A stretch of 33,182 nt of DNA from a virus, in IMG/VR virus record IMGVR_UViG_3300030117_005909, positions 1-33,182 of that record, one strand, 5' to 3'. Position 1 is the first letter of the stretch; every line of letters begins with the position of its first letter. The notes under the pieces are model-generated. The model saw nothing but the letters and a program-made list of their open reading frames with translations. It had not been told where the DNA came from and did no database searches. This document shows, piece by piece, positions 24,186-30,918 of this stretch. The position numbers and the translations under genes were made by a program.

Positions 24186-25210
24186 TTATAAGAGATAAAA
24201 AACTTCAAGATCCATTATTGGAGACATCACTTCCAAATATTTTTAACATATTAGATATAAACCACTGGTCTAGCACTCAAGGATCTTATGCAGATGGACC
24301 ATGGTTTTTTAGATACGGAATTTGCGATCAGAAAACTAGAAGATTGTTTGACGGCAATGCGAAGATGGCTGCTGGTGTAGCAGTTGGTTCAGCTATCCAA
24401 TACAATCTTGCAAACGAAATTTGGAAAATAAATCCAAATACTCAGAAACTTTCTCCATTTGTTAATGAGAAGCTCACTCTGGATCTTTGTATACAAAAGG
24501 TCCAGGAGGAGTTTAACAATTACAAACCAGTAAATGAGAAAGATCAAATAGGTTTCGATAGGTATAAAGAAACTATACCTCAAACAGTTTTACAGCTACG
24601 TGAAGCTGTAGAAACACTAGGCATATCTGGAGACGTTGTTGCGGAAAGTATCCTTTCGTTCCATGACAAACGTTTGCTTTTACCAACTGTAGGAAGATCC
24701 GACCTTGAACTTCTAACAAGTTCTTTTGCTGCTAGTTCTTCATCATCATCCATTGCTAGTGGCAGTTCTTTCTCCTTGTTAGAAATTAAAACAAGCTGGG
24801 ATCGAGTTTCCAAACAAAAAAAAGATGGTTCATGGTCTTTTGTAAATGCAAAAACTCCAGTAGTGCCTAGTCGTAATCACTTACTCCAGTGTGCGTTTTA
24901 TAAAAAATGTAAACCAGAAGCTAGAATACATTTAATCTACGTAGTTAAAGATGGTTTTAAAATATTTAATGAAGTGAATTGTCAGGATCTATCTGACGAA
25001 AATTTAGAAAATTATTACGAAGAGTTATTCAAAGTATTTCAAAGAAGAGAACGTCTGATAATGCGTTACGATAATTTATCAGACAAAGATCAAGCTATTG
25101 CAGAAATCGTCAAGGATTTAGATCCAGTGTTCGATCATCCATATTTATGGTCGATTGGTTCACAATTTGTGCATGAAGCTAAAAAACTTTGGAATGCTGG
25201 AGGTGTTTAA
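24182..25210 (+). CDS. PD-(D/E)XK exonuclease, RecB/Cas4-like
   Basis: A 342-residue nuclease. The catalytic triad reads V-G-R-S-D-L (Asp174) and L-E-I-K (Glu201, Lys203), followed by a QxxxY-type helix (LLQCAFYKK), as in RecB-family and phage exonucleases. It lies directly before an ERF-like annealing gene, the usual exonuclease + single-strand annealing pair for phage recombination and for making concatemers. Between Asp174 and Glu201 there is an insertion rich in serine (residues 180-197), odd for this fold. No Fe-S cysteine cluster is visible. Confidence 0.8.
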   Translation: MIIRDKKLQDPLLETSLPNIFNILDINHWSSTQGSYADGPWFFRYGICDQKTRRLFDGNAKMAAGVAVGSAIQYNLANEIWKINPNTQKLSPFVNEKLTLDLCIQKVQEEFNNYKPVNEKDQIGFDRYKETIPQTVLQLREAVETLGISGDVVAESILSFHDKRLLLPTVGRSDLELLTSSFAASSSSSSIASGSSFSLLEIKTSWDRVSKQKKDGSWSFVNAKTPVVPSRNHLLQCAFYKKCKPEARIHLIYVVKDGFKIFNEVNCQDLSDENLENYYEELFKVFQRRERLIMRYDNLSDKDQAIAEIVKDLDPVFDHPYLWSIGSQFVHEAKKLWNAGGV

Positions 25211-25212
25211 TT

Positions 25213-25800
25213 ATGACTAAAGACAACGATAAATTAATTGCTGCTGTATCAGCGTTTAAGAAAATAGCTGCAAAAGAAGCGATTAAAATACACAACAAAG
25301 ACTACAATCTAGTCAGTACAAGATTAGGTGTAGCAAGAAGAGAACTAGGTATTTCATTAGACCTAGTTGATACGATAGTTCACCAAGACGATAAAAAGGT
25401 GATAGTTCAAAGCGATGCTTACATCGATGGTAAGCATGTCGGAACTGGTTTGGCTGAAGAGATTAGAACTCAAAGTCATATCAATAAGACTTCCGCTTTG
25501 GAGGTAGCTCAATCAAGTGCTTGGGGTAGATGTCTTGCGAGTTTAGGCTTTAGCAATGACAACTTAGCATCAGCAGAAGAAGTTTCTGTTGCGATTGAAG
25601 CTCAAGATCGTCAATTACAAACAGCACTCCAGGAGCTTGGAACAGTCTCTCATCCTGGTAATTACAAATCTTGGTTAGCAAAACATAGAGATATGTTAGC
25701 AAAAATTAAGACAAGTAATCCTATTGCTTACGGAAAATTCCAAGAGCGATTTACGGAGCTGAAATCAAATCTAGAGACTAAAGGAGTGTTAAATGGCTGA
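25213..25800 (+). CDS. ERF-like single-strand annealing protein
   Basis: The ATG at 25213 has GGAGG 9 bp upstream and follows the nuclease stop by 2 bp. This is preferred over the earlier ATG at 25189, and gives 195 residues. The region V-G-T-G-L-A-E-E-I-R ... NKTSALEVAQSSAWGRCLASLGF matches the ERF-type signature (usually ETxAIGRALA). Such proteins anneal complementary strands during phage recombination. Pairing with the upstream exonuclease supports the role. A Walker motif is absent, so it is not a RecA-type ATPase. It overlaps the next gene by 8 bp. Confidence 0.7.
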   Translation: MTKDNDKLIAAVSAFKKIAAKEAIKIHNKDYNLVSTRLGVARRELGISLDLVDTIVHQDDKKVIVQSDAYIDGKHVGTGLAEEIRTQSHINKTSALEVAQSSAWGRCLASLGFSNDNLASAEEVSVAIEAQDRQLQTALQELGTVSHPGNYKSWLAKHRDMLAKIKTSNPIAYGKFQERFTELKSNLETKGVLNG

Positions 25801-26044
25801 CGGTCAAGACACTAAATCTTTTGGAACTGCAATATTAAATACTAATAAAGCTAGTCCTAAAAGTTATGATCTAAAAGGTACTATCGATATTGAAGGTACG
25901 AAGTATCGCTTTGGAGCATACAAATCAACTGCATCAGGTAAAGGCAAACTTCCAGAAGGAAGTCCATATTATTGGATGCACCGTGTAGAAAAGTTGGAGA
26001 TGAACTCTGAAGGTGAGAGTTTCGATCCAGCTGCATTGGAGTAA
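25793..26044 (+). CDS. Small unknown protein downstream of the annealing protein
   Basis: An 83-residue protein, beta-rich, with G-T-I-D-I-E-G-T-K-Y-R-F-G-A-Y-K-S and aromatic residues in SPYYWMHRVEKLEM, compatible with a small OB-like or DUF736-like fold. AAGGAG lies 7 bp upstream of the ATG. Because it follows nuclease and annealing genes with overlap, a role in single-strand DNA handling is plausible. I do not recognise a family, so this is inference from context. Confidence 0.55.
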   Translation: MADGQDTKSFGTAILNTNKASPKSYDLKGTIDIEGTKYRFGAYKSTASGKGKLPEGSPYYWMHRVEKLEMNSEGESFDPAALE

Positions 26045-26048
26045 TTCA

Positions 26049-26222
26049 ATGGACACGGATAGATTTAAGTCAATCGCAATATCAATGCCTTCTTATACTA
26101 AGCTAAAAGAGATGGCTAAGAATAAGTTTGATGCACCAGTAAGCATGGCAAAGATTGTTGAGATGGCGATAAACAAATCTTATGAAAAGTTCGTAGAGAA
26201 TAAAGATGAGCATAGATCATAA
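26049..26222 (+). CDS. Ribbon-helix-helix-like small regulator
   Basis: An open frame extends upstream to 26013, but the ATG at 26049, just after the previous stop, gives a sensible 57-residue protein: D-R-F-K-S-I-A-I-S-M-P-S-Y-T-K-L-K-E-M-A followed by VSMAKIVEMAINKSYEKF. A short beta strand and two helices of this spacing are typical of Arc/CopG-type repressors. It overlaps the next gene by 17 bp. Confidence 0.6.
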   Translation: MDTDRFKSIAISMPSYTKLKEMAKNKFDAPVSMAKIVEMAINKSYEKFVENKDEHRS

Positions 26223-26478
26223 GATAGAGCATATCCGTAAGATCAAGCGTGCAGAGTATGGAAGCTTTACCTTAAACTTAAAGTTAATAGGTAAAACCTG
26301 GTCCGCTCTGCTCGGCTTGGACACACCCATTCCAGCTTACAAAGTAGCTTTAATGTATGCAGCTTCTAAAGTTATTAGAGCAGCTCATGTATACAAAGAA
26401 GATAACTTTGTAGATGGAATAAATTATTTACGAAAAGCTCAAGAATTACAGCAGCAAGAGAATAAAAAAGATGGCTAA
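26206..26478 (+). CDS. DUF6378-like phage protein
   Basis: A 90-residue protein with A-E-Y-G-S-F-T-L-N-L-K-L-I-G-K-T-W-S-A-L-L-G (17-38), then IPAYKVALMYAASKVIRAAH and DNFVDGINYLRKAQEL. This is the layout of DUF6378 (YGD-like start, W-S-A-x-L-G, M-x-x-K-x-x-R-A, D-x-x-x-Y), found in many phages beside recombination or nucleotide genes. The fold resembles all-helical MazG-like NTP-processing proteins, but catalysis is not established. It overlaps both neighbours. Confidence 0.65.
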   Translation: MSIDHKIEHIRKIKRAEYGSFTLNLKLIGKTWSALLGLDTPIPAYKVALMYAASKVIRAAHVYKEDNFVDGINYLRKAQELQQQENKKDG

Positions 26479-26776
26479 AATAATTAATTTTCCAAACTCA
26501 CCTAAAACAACAGCTCAAAAAGATGCGGAGCTGATGGAGCTTAAAAAAATTGAGGTAGAAACCACTTTACAAATTGCTATGTCTTCGGACCTTTGGGATC
26601 ACTATGTAATCACAAAACAAGATATAGATAATTTAGCTCAGTTTGGAGAGGTAATGACTTTTCCACCAATTGCTGCTGCAAGACTTATATCAAAGCTAGC
26701 TGAGTATAATAGAAAGTTAGCAGCTGTAATAGACATAAGTATAGCAACAGAAGAAATTATAGATCCATGGAAATAA
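26471..26776 (+). CDS. Unknown early protein
   Basis: A 101-residue, mostly helical acidic protein (MAKIINFPNSPKTTAQKDAE, then LKKIEVETTLQIAMSS). The N-terminal I-I-N-F-P-N motif resembles short peptides at the start of several small phage proteins but does not identify a family. It overlaps the DUF6378 gene by 8 bp and is followed by an overlapping TAATG. Confidence 0.5.
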   Translation: MAKIINFPNSPKTTAQKDAELMELKKIEVETTLQIAMSSDLWDHYVITKQDIDNLAQFGEVMTFPPIAAARLISKLAEYNRKLAAVIDISIATEEIIDPWK

Positions 26777-27120
26777 TGAAAAAGAGAAAACAAAGAGTAG
26801 TAGAAAATCCAAAAATTACTTATGATAGTTACTTTCACTATCAAAACTTTAGCAGTGATGAGCCTACTGCGAGAATAAATAATTCACCGTGGCACTTAAA
26901 ATATGAAGATGGAGTTCCAGCTTTTTATTTCAGGTATCAAGATACATTTAAGCAAGTGTCCTTTGAATGCTTCATAACCAATGCCAACAACAGTCGAACA
27001 TTTGACTTTAGTAATTGGCAAGATCAGGTTGAAGCTTATTTCAACAAACCACTAGAGGAGGTTAAAAAATGTCTAATCAAGGCACAACAGAAGATCAAAA
27101 AATCTTCAACCATCAATTAG
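26776..27120 (+). CDS. Unknown early protein
   Basis: About 114 residues, from the ATG that overlaps the previous stop (TAATG). An in-frame ATG at 26767 would add three residues. The body has aromatic-rich beta segments (Y-D-S-Y-F-H-Y-Q-N-F, VPAFYFRYQDTFKQVSFECF) and a basic C-terminus (KKCLIKAQQKIKKS). No family recognised. The last 52 bp overlap the XRE gene, whose ribosome-binding site (GAGGAGG) lies inside this gene, so the two are coupled. Confidence 0.5.
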   Translation: MKKRKQRVVENPKITYDSYFHYQNFSSDEPTARINNSPWHLKYEDGVPAFYFRYQDTFKQVSFECFITNANNSRTFDFSNWQDQVEAYFNKPLEEVKKCLIKAQQKIKKSSTIN

Positions 27121-27506
27121 GTAAAAATATAAAATACCTAAGAAAACAAAAAGGCTTAACACAATCAAGAGTTGGCAAAGTCATTAATACTTCGTTCCAA
27201 CAAATTCAAAAGTATGAAAGAGGTACTAATGCACCTCATCCAGCTTCACTTGTTAAGCTTGCATTATTTTTCAAGATTAGTTTGGATAGATTATGTAGTC
27301 AAAATTTAATCAGCGATCTTGAAAGATTTAAAGACAAAGTAAAAGACTTGGAGGTAGCTACAGCAGATGGAGTAGCGGTTCCAATGGAAGGCATGACTAA
27401 CGAAATAGATGCGTTAGTAAAAAAAGTACAGCAGAACTCAGAGAAGTTTGTAGCTGGACAGCCGTTGTTATTTAAATTTAATAAAGAGGTTGATCCATGG
27501 CTGTAA
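27069..27506 (+). CDS. XRE/Cro-family transcriptional regulator
   Basis: A 145-residue protein. Residues 16-75 form a Cro/CI-type helix-turn-helix: L-G-K-N-I-K-Y-L-R-K-Q-K-G-L-T-Q, VINTSFQQIQKYERGTNAP, PASLVKLALFFKISLDRL. The remainder is an acidic helical part without a LexA-like peptidase domain. It could act as Cro/antirepressor against the repressor candidate at 22485-23825. A strong GAGGAGG lies 6 bp upstream of its ATG, giving higher translation than its neighbours. Confidence 0.75.
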   Translation: MSNQGTTEDQKIFNHQLGKNIKYLRKQKGLTQSRVGKVINTSFQQIQKYERGTNAPHPASLVKLALFFKISLDRLCSQNLISDLERFKDKVKDLEVATADGVAVPMEGMTNEIDALVKKVQQNSEKFVAGQPLLFKFNKEVDPWL

Positions 27507-27868
27507 TAAAAGCAAATAAAGTCAAATTTGAGGTAGTTAAACAAAACATACTTGGAGCTGCATCAAAATACATGATTAAACTGTCATACGAGCCTATACA
27601 CTACGAAAGTAATGAGATTGTGAGTATTATACTATGTAATGAAACACCGTATATAACGCTCTCTGAAGAGAAAAGAGATAGTGTAACAACGCTCCAGGAA
27701 ACTGGTCCTTCATTAACACCGCCACCAAAAGTTACAACACCAGAGCAATTGTTCGGCATGGAGCCTACAGTAGAAGAAGTGTCTGAAGCTGCAATTGCTG
27801 ATGAGAACATGGCAATAGCTAGTGGTAGATTAACACCAGAGGATGCTGAATGGCGTATAAAAAAATAA
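27497..27868 (+). CDS. Unknown early protein
   Basis: A 123-residue protein. The N-terminal half is beta-rich (VKFEVVKQNILGAASKYMIK), followed by a proline/threonine linker (GPSLTPPPKVTTPEQLFG) and an acidic helical C-terminus ending RLTPEDAEWRIKK. No family recognised. It overlaps the XRE gene by 10 bp and the next gene by 19 bp, so it is in the same message. Confidence 0.5.
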   Translation: MAVIKANKVKFEVVKQNILGAASKYMIKLSYEPIHYESNEIVSIILCNETPYITLSEEKRDSVTTLQETGPSLTPPPKVTTPEQLFGMEPTVEEVSEAAIADENMAIASGRLTPEDAEWRIKK

Positions 27869-28047
27869 AATCAGGTGAAGCTAGTTTTATATCAGAACAA
27901 AAATTCAACACTGTAGAGGATGCTCATAATAATAGTAATCCTACAAGTGAAGAAGATATTACAATCCAGGAGGTAAAAATTGAGCATACACGTATAAAAA
28001 AAGAAGAAGATAATGAGGAGGTAAAGAAAAATGTCCTTGGACAGTAA
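27850..28047 (+). CDS. Small charged early protein
   Basis: A 65-residue protein, highly charged and probably disordered (EEDITIQEVKIEHTRIKKEE). No domain visible. It overlaps the upstream gene by 19 bp and the downstream one by 17 bp. The downstream ribosome-binding site GGAGG lies within it. Its reality rests mostly on the unbroken chain of overlaps. Confidence 0.4.
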   Translation: MAYKKIKSGEASFISEQKFNTVEDAHNNSNPTSEEDITIQEVKIEHTRIKKEEDNEEVKKNVLGQ

Positions 28048-28288
28048 AGTTGAAAGACTAAATAAAAGGTATCGTGGATTAGCAAGAGTTACTACTGCTA
28101 TCAACGATCTATATATCTACGGTATCTATGAAAGTAATTTTCCTAAATTAATGGAAATTTTAAATAAAGGTAAAGACGCATGTAAAGATCAGATTAAAGA
28201 AACTAAGCATGAGATAGAAGCTAATGCTGGTTATGTAGTGCATGAACCTAGTTTAAAGACAGATCCACTAGCTAAGGAAACTGAATGA
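28031..28288 (+). CDS. Small unknown early protein
   Basis: An 85-residue helical protein (MSLDSKVERLNKRYRGLARV ... DACKDQIKETKHEIEANAGY) with a good GAGGAGGTAAAG ribosome-binding site 7-12 bp upstream of the ATG. No family recognised. Its end overlaps the next ATG (ATGA). Confidence 0.5.
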   Translation: MSLDSKVERLNKRYRGLARVTTAINDLYIYGIYESNFPKLMEILNKGKDACKDQIKETKHEIEANAGYVVHEPSLKTDPLAKETE

Positions 28289-28668
28289 TGACTTATACTG
28301 GTTTGTTTGAGGAAGGAAAAAAGGATGAGCAAATCAGTAAACTCAAAAAAGAAATAAAAGAATTAAAAGCCATTGATAGATCCCACCAAAAGCTTAACGG
28401 TGATTTAAGATTAGAAATAGAAAAATTAAAAAAAGATATTCAGATATTGCAAGAAGGTAACGATGCTATGAATTTATATAGAGATGATGGCATAGGAGCC
28501 AAGTTAGAAGAGATTGTGAGAGCTATGGTTGGACATGTAAAGGTTGCTAGACCATTAATAAATAAATATCCAAGAAACAAATTGTTCTCTACAGCTGTCA
28601 GGAAGATTTCTGAGCATGCAGTAGAAATTCATAAAATTTGCAAAAAAATCAAAAATAAAATCAACTGA
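28285..28668 (+). CDS. Coiled-coil protein, last gene of the early operon
   Basis: A 127-residue protein. Residues 10-57 form a clear heptad coiled coil (EQISKLKKEIKELKAIDRSH, LRLEIEKLKKDIQIL), followed by a mixed helical part ending in a basic tail (ICKKIKNKIN). Function unknown. It ends 46 bp before the convergent integrase gene, with a hairpin between. Confidence 0.5.
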   Translation: MMTYTGLFEEGKKDEQISKLKKEIKELKAIDRSHQKLNGDLRLEIEKLKKDIQILQEGNDAMNLYRDDGIGAKLEEIVRAMVGHVKVARPLINKYPRNKLFSTAVRKISEHAVEIHKICKKIKNKIN

Positions 28669-28672
28669 GAGC

Positions 28673-28702
28673 CACGGAGACTGCGATTGTGCAGCCTCCA
28701 TG
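28673..28702. terminator. Hairpin between the convergent early operon and integrase
   Basis: CACGGAGACTGC (28673-28684) pairs with GCAGCCTCCATG (28691-28702) with 10 of 12 pairs and a 6-nt loop, the most GC-rich structure in the 45-bp convergent gap. It lacks a T tract directly after either arm, so it may be a weak terminator, Rho-assisted, or a processing signal. Confidence 0.4.
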
Positions 28703-28713
28703 ACCTTTGATAC

Positions 28714-29979
28714 CTAGTTTAAATCTTCGTATACGTGATCTAACGCTTGAGCGATTTTAGCGTCTTTCGGTGAGTTTTTATGTAGATCACCATGCTTTCC
28801 ATAAATACCTCTCGTAGTATTTATATTTTGATGACCTATTTGCGTTCTAATAAAGTTATCAGATAGAACTGGTTGCTCCGCCTGGTTGTCTAGCAATGCA
28901 GTAGAAGCAAAGTGTCTAAATGTTTTAAAAGGTTCGCCTTTAAATTTAGATGATATTACTTTGATGTGTTCATTGTTATCTTCAATAATAGCTAAACCAA
29001 TATTAGCATAAGATCGCCATAAGAAATTTCTTAATTGTTTATCTGTAATTGGCAATCTAGTATTTGCATGCTGAAGTACATATTTTGGATCTTGAATAAA
29101 ATCCTTTTGTCTAGCTTTGAACCTAACTAATAAATGTAAAAGCTTTGATGGCATAATTAATACTCTACCAATTTCTTCAGCTCCTAACCTATCAGCTTTA
29201 GTACCTACAGTAATTTGATTACGCTCATTTATTGTACGATCAATTTTAATACGCTTTGTATTGAAGCTAATGTTGGACCAAGGTATCGCTCTTATTTCTG
29301 CTGGTCTTGCACCAAGATACATAAACAAACAAACACCAATAAAATTAACAAGATCATCATAAGTATAATTCTCTTTGTCTTTAGGTTTGATCTCATTATA
29401 AAGTTTTTTAACTTCATAAAGAGTTATCATTGTAGTTTCTTTTCTCTTGTCAGATCCATCAGTAGGTTTGAGTTCTGGATAATCGTTGATTTCAAAAAAT
29501 TCAATATTATAATTTTTTCTCTCAACTAAATCTTCATTGATGCACCACTCAAACATACCTTTGAATTGAAAGATATGAGTATTACATGTTCTATAAGTAA
29601 AATTAGCTGCACGTATTTTTTTGAAATATTCTTTCAAATGTTTTGCAGATAAATCTCTAAGTAAAACATGTTTAGGAAAAAAGCTTACCACCTTCTCCAT
29701 GTTACGTATGTAAAGTTTAGCCTGGTCCTCACTCATACTATCGTATGTGTTCCATAGCTCATACTTGTAGTTAGCAAATTTAGTCCATGCTTCTACAACA
29801 GTTAATTCAGATACAGCCTTCAAAGCCTTCTCTGGTTCCTTAACTAGATTGTCTCTAAAATCTTGAGCTTCTTTCTCAGTCTCAAATTTAGATACTTGTT
29901 TATATTTACCTAGGTTGTCCATTTGTTGGACCACAAACCATTTACCTCTAGGTACTACTTTTGTCTTAATCATTTTCAT
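28714..29979 (-). CDS. int: Tyrosine-recombinase integrase
   Basis: A 421-residue phage integrase. The N-terminal ~55 residues look like an arm-binding domain (V-P-R-G-K-W-F-V-V-Q), 60-165 are the SAM-like core-binding domain, and 185-410 the catalytic domain. Catalytic residues are Arg225 (G-A-R-P-A-E-I), Lys261, Arg355 and His356 (K-T-F-R-H), His383 (I-G-H-Q-N) and Tyr393 (R-G-I-Y-G). In the H-x-x-R box the first position is Lys352 instead of His. It makes the phage temperate. It converges with the early operon, and the probable attP lies just upstream (30053-30280). Confidence 0.92.
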   Translation of the reverse strand: MKMIKTKVVPRGKWFVVQQMDNLGKYKQVSKFETEKEAQDFRDNLVKEPEKALKAVSELTVVEAWTKFANYKYELWNTYDSMSEDQAKLYIRNMEKVVSFFPKHVLLRDLSAKHLKEYFKKIRAANFTYRTCNTHIFQFKGMFEWCINEDLVERKNYNIEFFEINDYPELKPTDGSDKRKETTMITLYEVKKLYNEIKPKDKENYTYDDLVNFIGVCLFMYLGARPAEIRAIPWSNISFNTKRIKIDRTINERNQITVGTKADRLGAEEIGRVLIMPSKLLHLLVRFKARQKDFIQDPKYVLQHANTRLPITDKQLRNFLWRSYANIGLAIIEDNNEHIKVISSKFKGEPFKTFRHFASTALLDNQAEQPVLSDNFIRTQIGHQNINTTRGIYGKHGDLHKNSPKDAKIAQALDHVYEDLN

Positions 29980-30052
29980 TCTCCATTTCTAGAGGATTAA
30001 AATATGATTGCAAAATGCACCGCTCACCCAACCTACATGAGAGTGACAGTCC

Positions 30053-30085
30053 AAGTGACAATGTAACTTTTTCTGTAACTTCTGT
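30053..30085 (+). repeat. Arm-type direct repeat, copy 1 (integrase-binding candidate)
   Basis: AAGTGACAA then TGTAACTTTTTC and TGTAACTTCTGT, so two TGTAACTT motifs 12 bp apart. It matches copy 2 (30249-30280) in 22 of the last 24 positions, with one indel upstream. Tandem short sites near an integrase gene suggest the arm sites bound by the integrase N-terminal domain. Confidence 0.6.
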
Positions 30086-30201
30086 AAGATTATTTGAGAT
30101 TGTGTGATGAAATATAATTAAACTCGGATGAGAATAATTGGCTATTTTTCTATCAAAAGTTTTCATATTTAAACCTCTGATAGCTTATTAATACTAGGTT
30201 T

Positions 30202-30214
30202 TTGCTTTTAGCAA
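30202..30214. other. Inverted repeat between the arm repeats (attP core candidate)
   Basis: TTGCT-TTT-AGCAA lies 117 bp from arm copy 1 and 35 bp from copy 2. Core sites of tyrosine recombinases are imperfect inverted repeats around a short spacer, and this is the only such element between the arms. Evidence is positional only. Confidence 0.3.
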
Positions 30215-30248
30215 GCACTTAGTTATCCCAGTATTCAAGCCTTTTTTA

Positions 30249-30280
30249 AAGTGAACTGTAACTTTTTATGTAACTTTTGT
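30249..30280 (+). repeat. Arm-type direct repeat, copy 2 (integrase-binding candidate)
   Basis: AAGTGAAC then TGTAACTTTTTA and TGTAACTTTTGT. Same orientation and same 12-bp internal spacing as copy 1 at 30053-30085. Together they flank about 160 bp, similar to the size of phage attP regions. Confidence 0.6.
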
Positions 30281-30303
30281 CAAAAATGACAAATGGAGTT
30301 GTA

Positions 30304-30462
30304 TTATTTAAAACCTTTTCTCATTTTACGATAAGCCTTTTTGCTAATTGTAGATTTCTTTTTTGATCTACTCGTACCAGCTTTTTTACGTTTGTTTATA
30401 TTGTAGTATAAACCTTTACGTGCAATCTTACCGCTCTTAGTTTTGTGATAACCTTTTTTCAT
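30304..30462 (-). CDS. Very small basic protein (KKGYHKTKSGK type)
   Basis: A 52-residue protein, about 40% Lys/Arg. It starts M-K-K-G-Y-H-K-T-K-S-G-K-I-A-R-K and ends AYRKMRKGFK. The sequence has the look of a short basic protein family I associate with marine podoviruses near lysis or integrase genes. Its ATG lies 26 bp inside the upstream gene, with AAGGA upstream, so it is translationally coupled. High charge suggests nucleic-acid or ribosome binding, otherwise unknown. Confidence 0.65.
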   Translation of the reverse strand: MKKGYHKTKSGKIARKGLYYNINKRKKAGTSRSKKKSTISKKAYRKMRKGFK

Positions 30463-30781
30463 ATTGTTTCCTTTTTAGTTCAGCAAGATAATTGTCGAAC
30501 TTTTTACTTACTTTTTCTTTTTCTTGAACGCTGATTTTTTTTTGTGAGAATAAGCGTTCTTCTTTTTTTTGCTTTTTTTCTTGTACATGTTTCCTCCTAT
30601 GATTTGCATAATCCTCTAGACAATCCTTAAATGGTTCTTTGCCTGGAGTATGGATCTTGCAAAATATTTTATGTTCAGCGTTTATGACGTAGCTATCGCT
30701 GTTAGGTTCATTTGTTTGTATATCAGTACCGCACCAATCGCACGGTTGCATGAATATACGTCTACTTTTTTTGCGTCTCAT
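30437..30781 (-). CDS. Small CxxC (zinc-finger-like) basic protein
   Basis: A 114-residue protein. The N-terminal part has M-Q-P-C-D-W-C-G-T-D-I (Cys14, Cys17) and further C-K-I-H (Cys41, His44), which could form a Cys3His zinc site. From residue 60 on it is a highly charged Lys/Glu helix (RKHVQEKKQKKEERLF). No family recognised. The start codon lies 6 bp from the tRNA promoter, which points the other way. Confidence 0.55.
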   Translation of the reverse strand: MRRKKSRRIFMQPCDWCGTDIQTNEPNSDSYVINAEHKIFCKIHTPGKEPFKDCLEDYANHRRKHVQEKKQKKEERLFSQKKISVQEKEKVSKKFDNYLAELKRKQYEKRLSQN

Positions 30782-30786
30782 AATTA

Positions 30787-30815
30787 TTGAAACACCAGAT
30801 AATTCGGTCTATAAG
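30787..30815 (+). promoter_or_regulatory. sigma70-like promoter of the tRNA-Ser gene
   Basis: TTGAAA (30787-30792), an optimal 17-bp spacer and TATAAG (30810-30815), each 5 of 6 matches to consensus. Predicted start near 30822, 5 bp before the tRNA. This is the best-spaced promoter in the window besides the late promoter. Confidence 0.6.
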
Positions 30816-30826
30816 TTTATAAATTT

Positions 30827-30917
30827 GGTGAGATGGGTGAGTTGGCTTAAACCACAGCTTTGCTAAAGCTGCGAAGGTGAAAATCTTCCGTGGGTTCGAA
30901 TCCCACTCTCACCGCCA
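30827..30917 (+). tRNA. tRNA-Ser (anticodon GCU), with encoded CCA
   Basis: Acceptor stem GGTGAGA/TCTCACC is fully paired (30827-30833 with 30907-30913), followed by discriminator G and CCA. The anticodon stem CAGCT/AGCTG encloses TTGCTAA with anticodon GCT at 30862-30864. A long variable arm (GAAG...CTTC), as expected for tRNA-Ser, precedes a T arm GTGGG-TTCGAAT-CCCAC. It would read AGC/AGU serine codons. The gene lies antisense to the surrounding minus-strand genes, one base from the stop of the DUF6321 gene. It may supply tRNA during infection, or be the attP tRNA for integration. Confidence 0.93.
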
Positions 30918-30918
30918 C

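Larger units (their letters stand above)
29980..30303. other. Intergenic region holding the probable attP
   Basis: 324 bp with no convincing gene. Two near-identical segments with tandem TGTAACTT motifs lie at 30053-30085 and 30249-30280, and a short inverted repeat at 30202-30214 lies between them. A 66-codon minus-strand frame (29966-30166) passes through one of the repeats and overlaps the integrase start, and I do not call it. The arrangement suits a tyrosine-recombinase attachment site beside its integrase. Confidence 0.55.

Noticed and set aside
29215-29529. Plus-strand frame of 104 codons
   Set aside because: Lies wholly opposite the integrase catalytic domain; hydrophobic composition is typical of antisense frames in AT-rich genes.
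30001-30050. Possible tRNA fragment (GGTTGGGTGAGCGG on the minus strand looks like a D arm)
   Set aside because: No acceptor, anticodon or T arm can be built around it; short chance similarity.
29966-30166. Minus-strand frame of 66 codons upstream of the integrase
   Set aside because: It runs through an arm-type repeat, overlaps the integrase start by 14 bp and has no recognisable protein features. A weak AGAGG before its ATG leaves a small chance that it is real.
30827-30917. tRNA as a certain attachment site
   Set aside because: The tRNA is complete and about 550 bp from the arm-type repeats, with two genes between, so the attP role is only possible, not supported directly.
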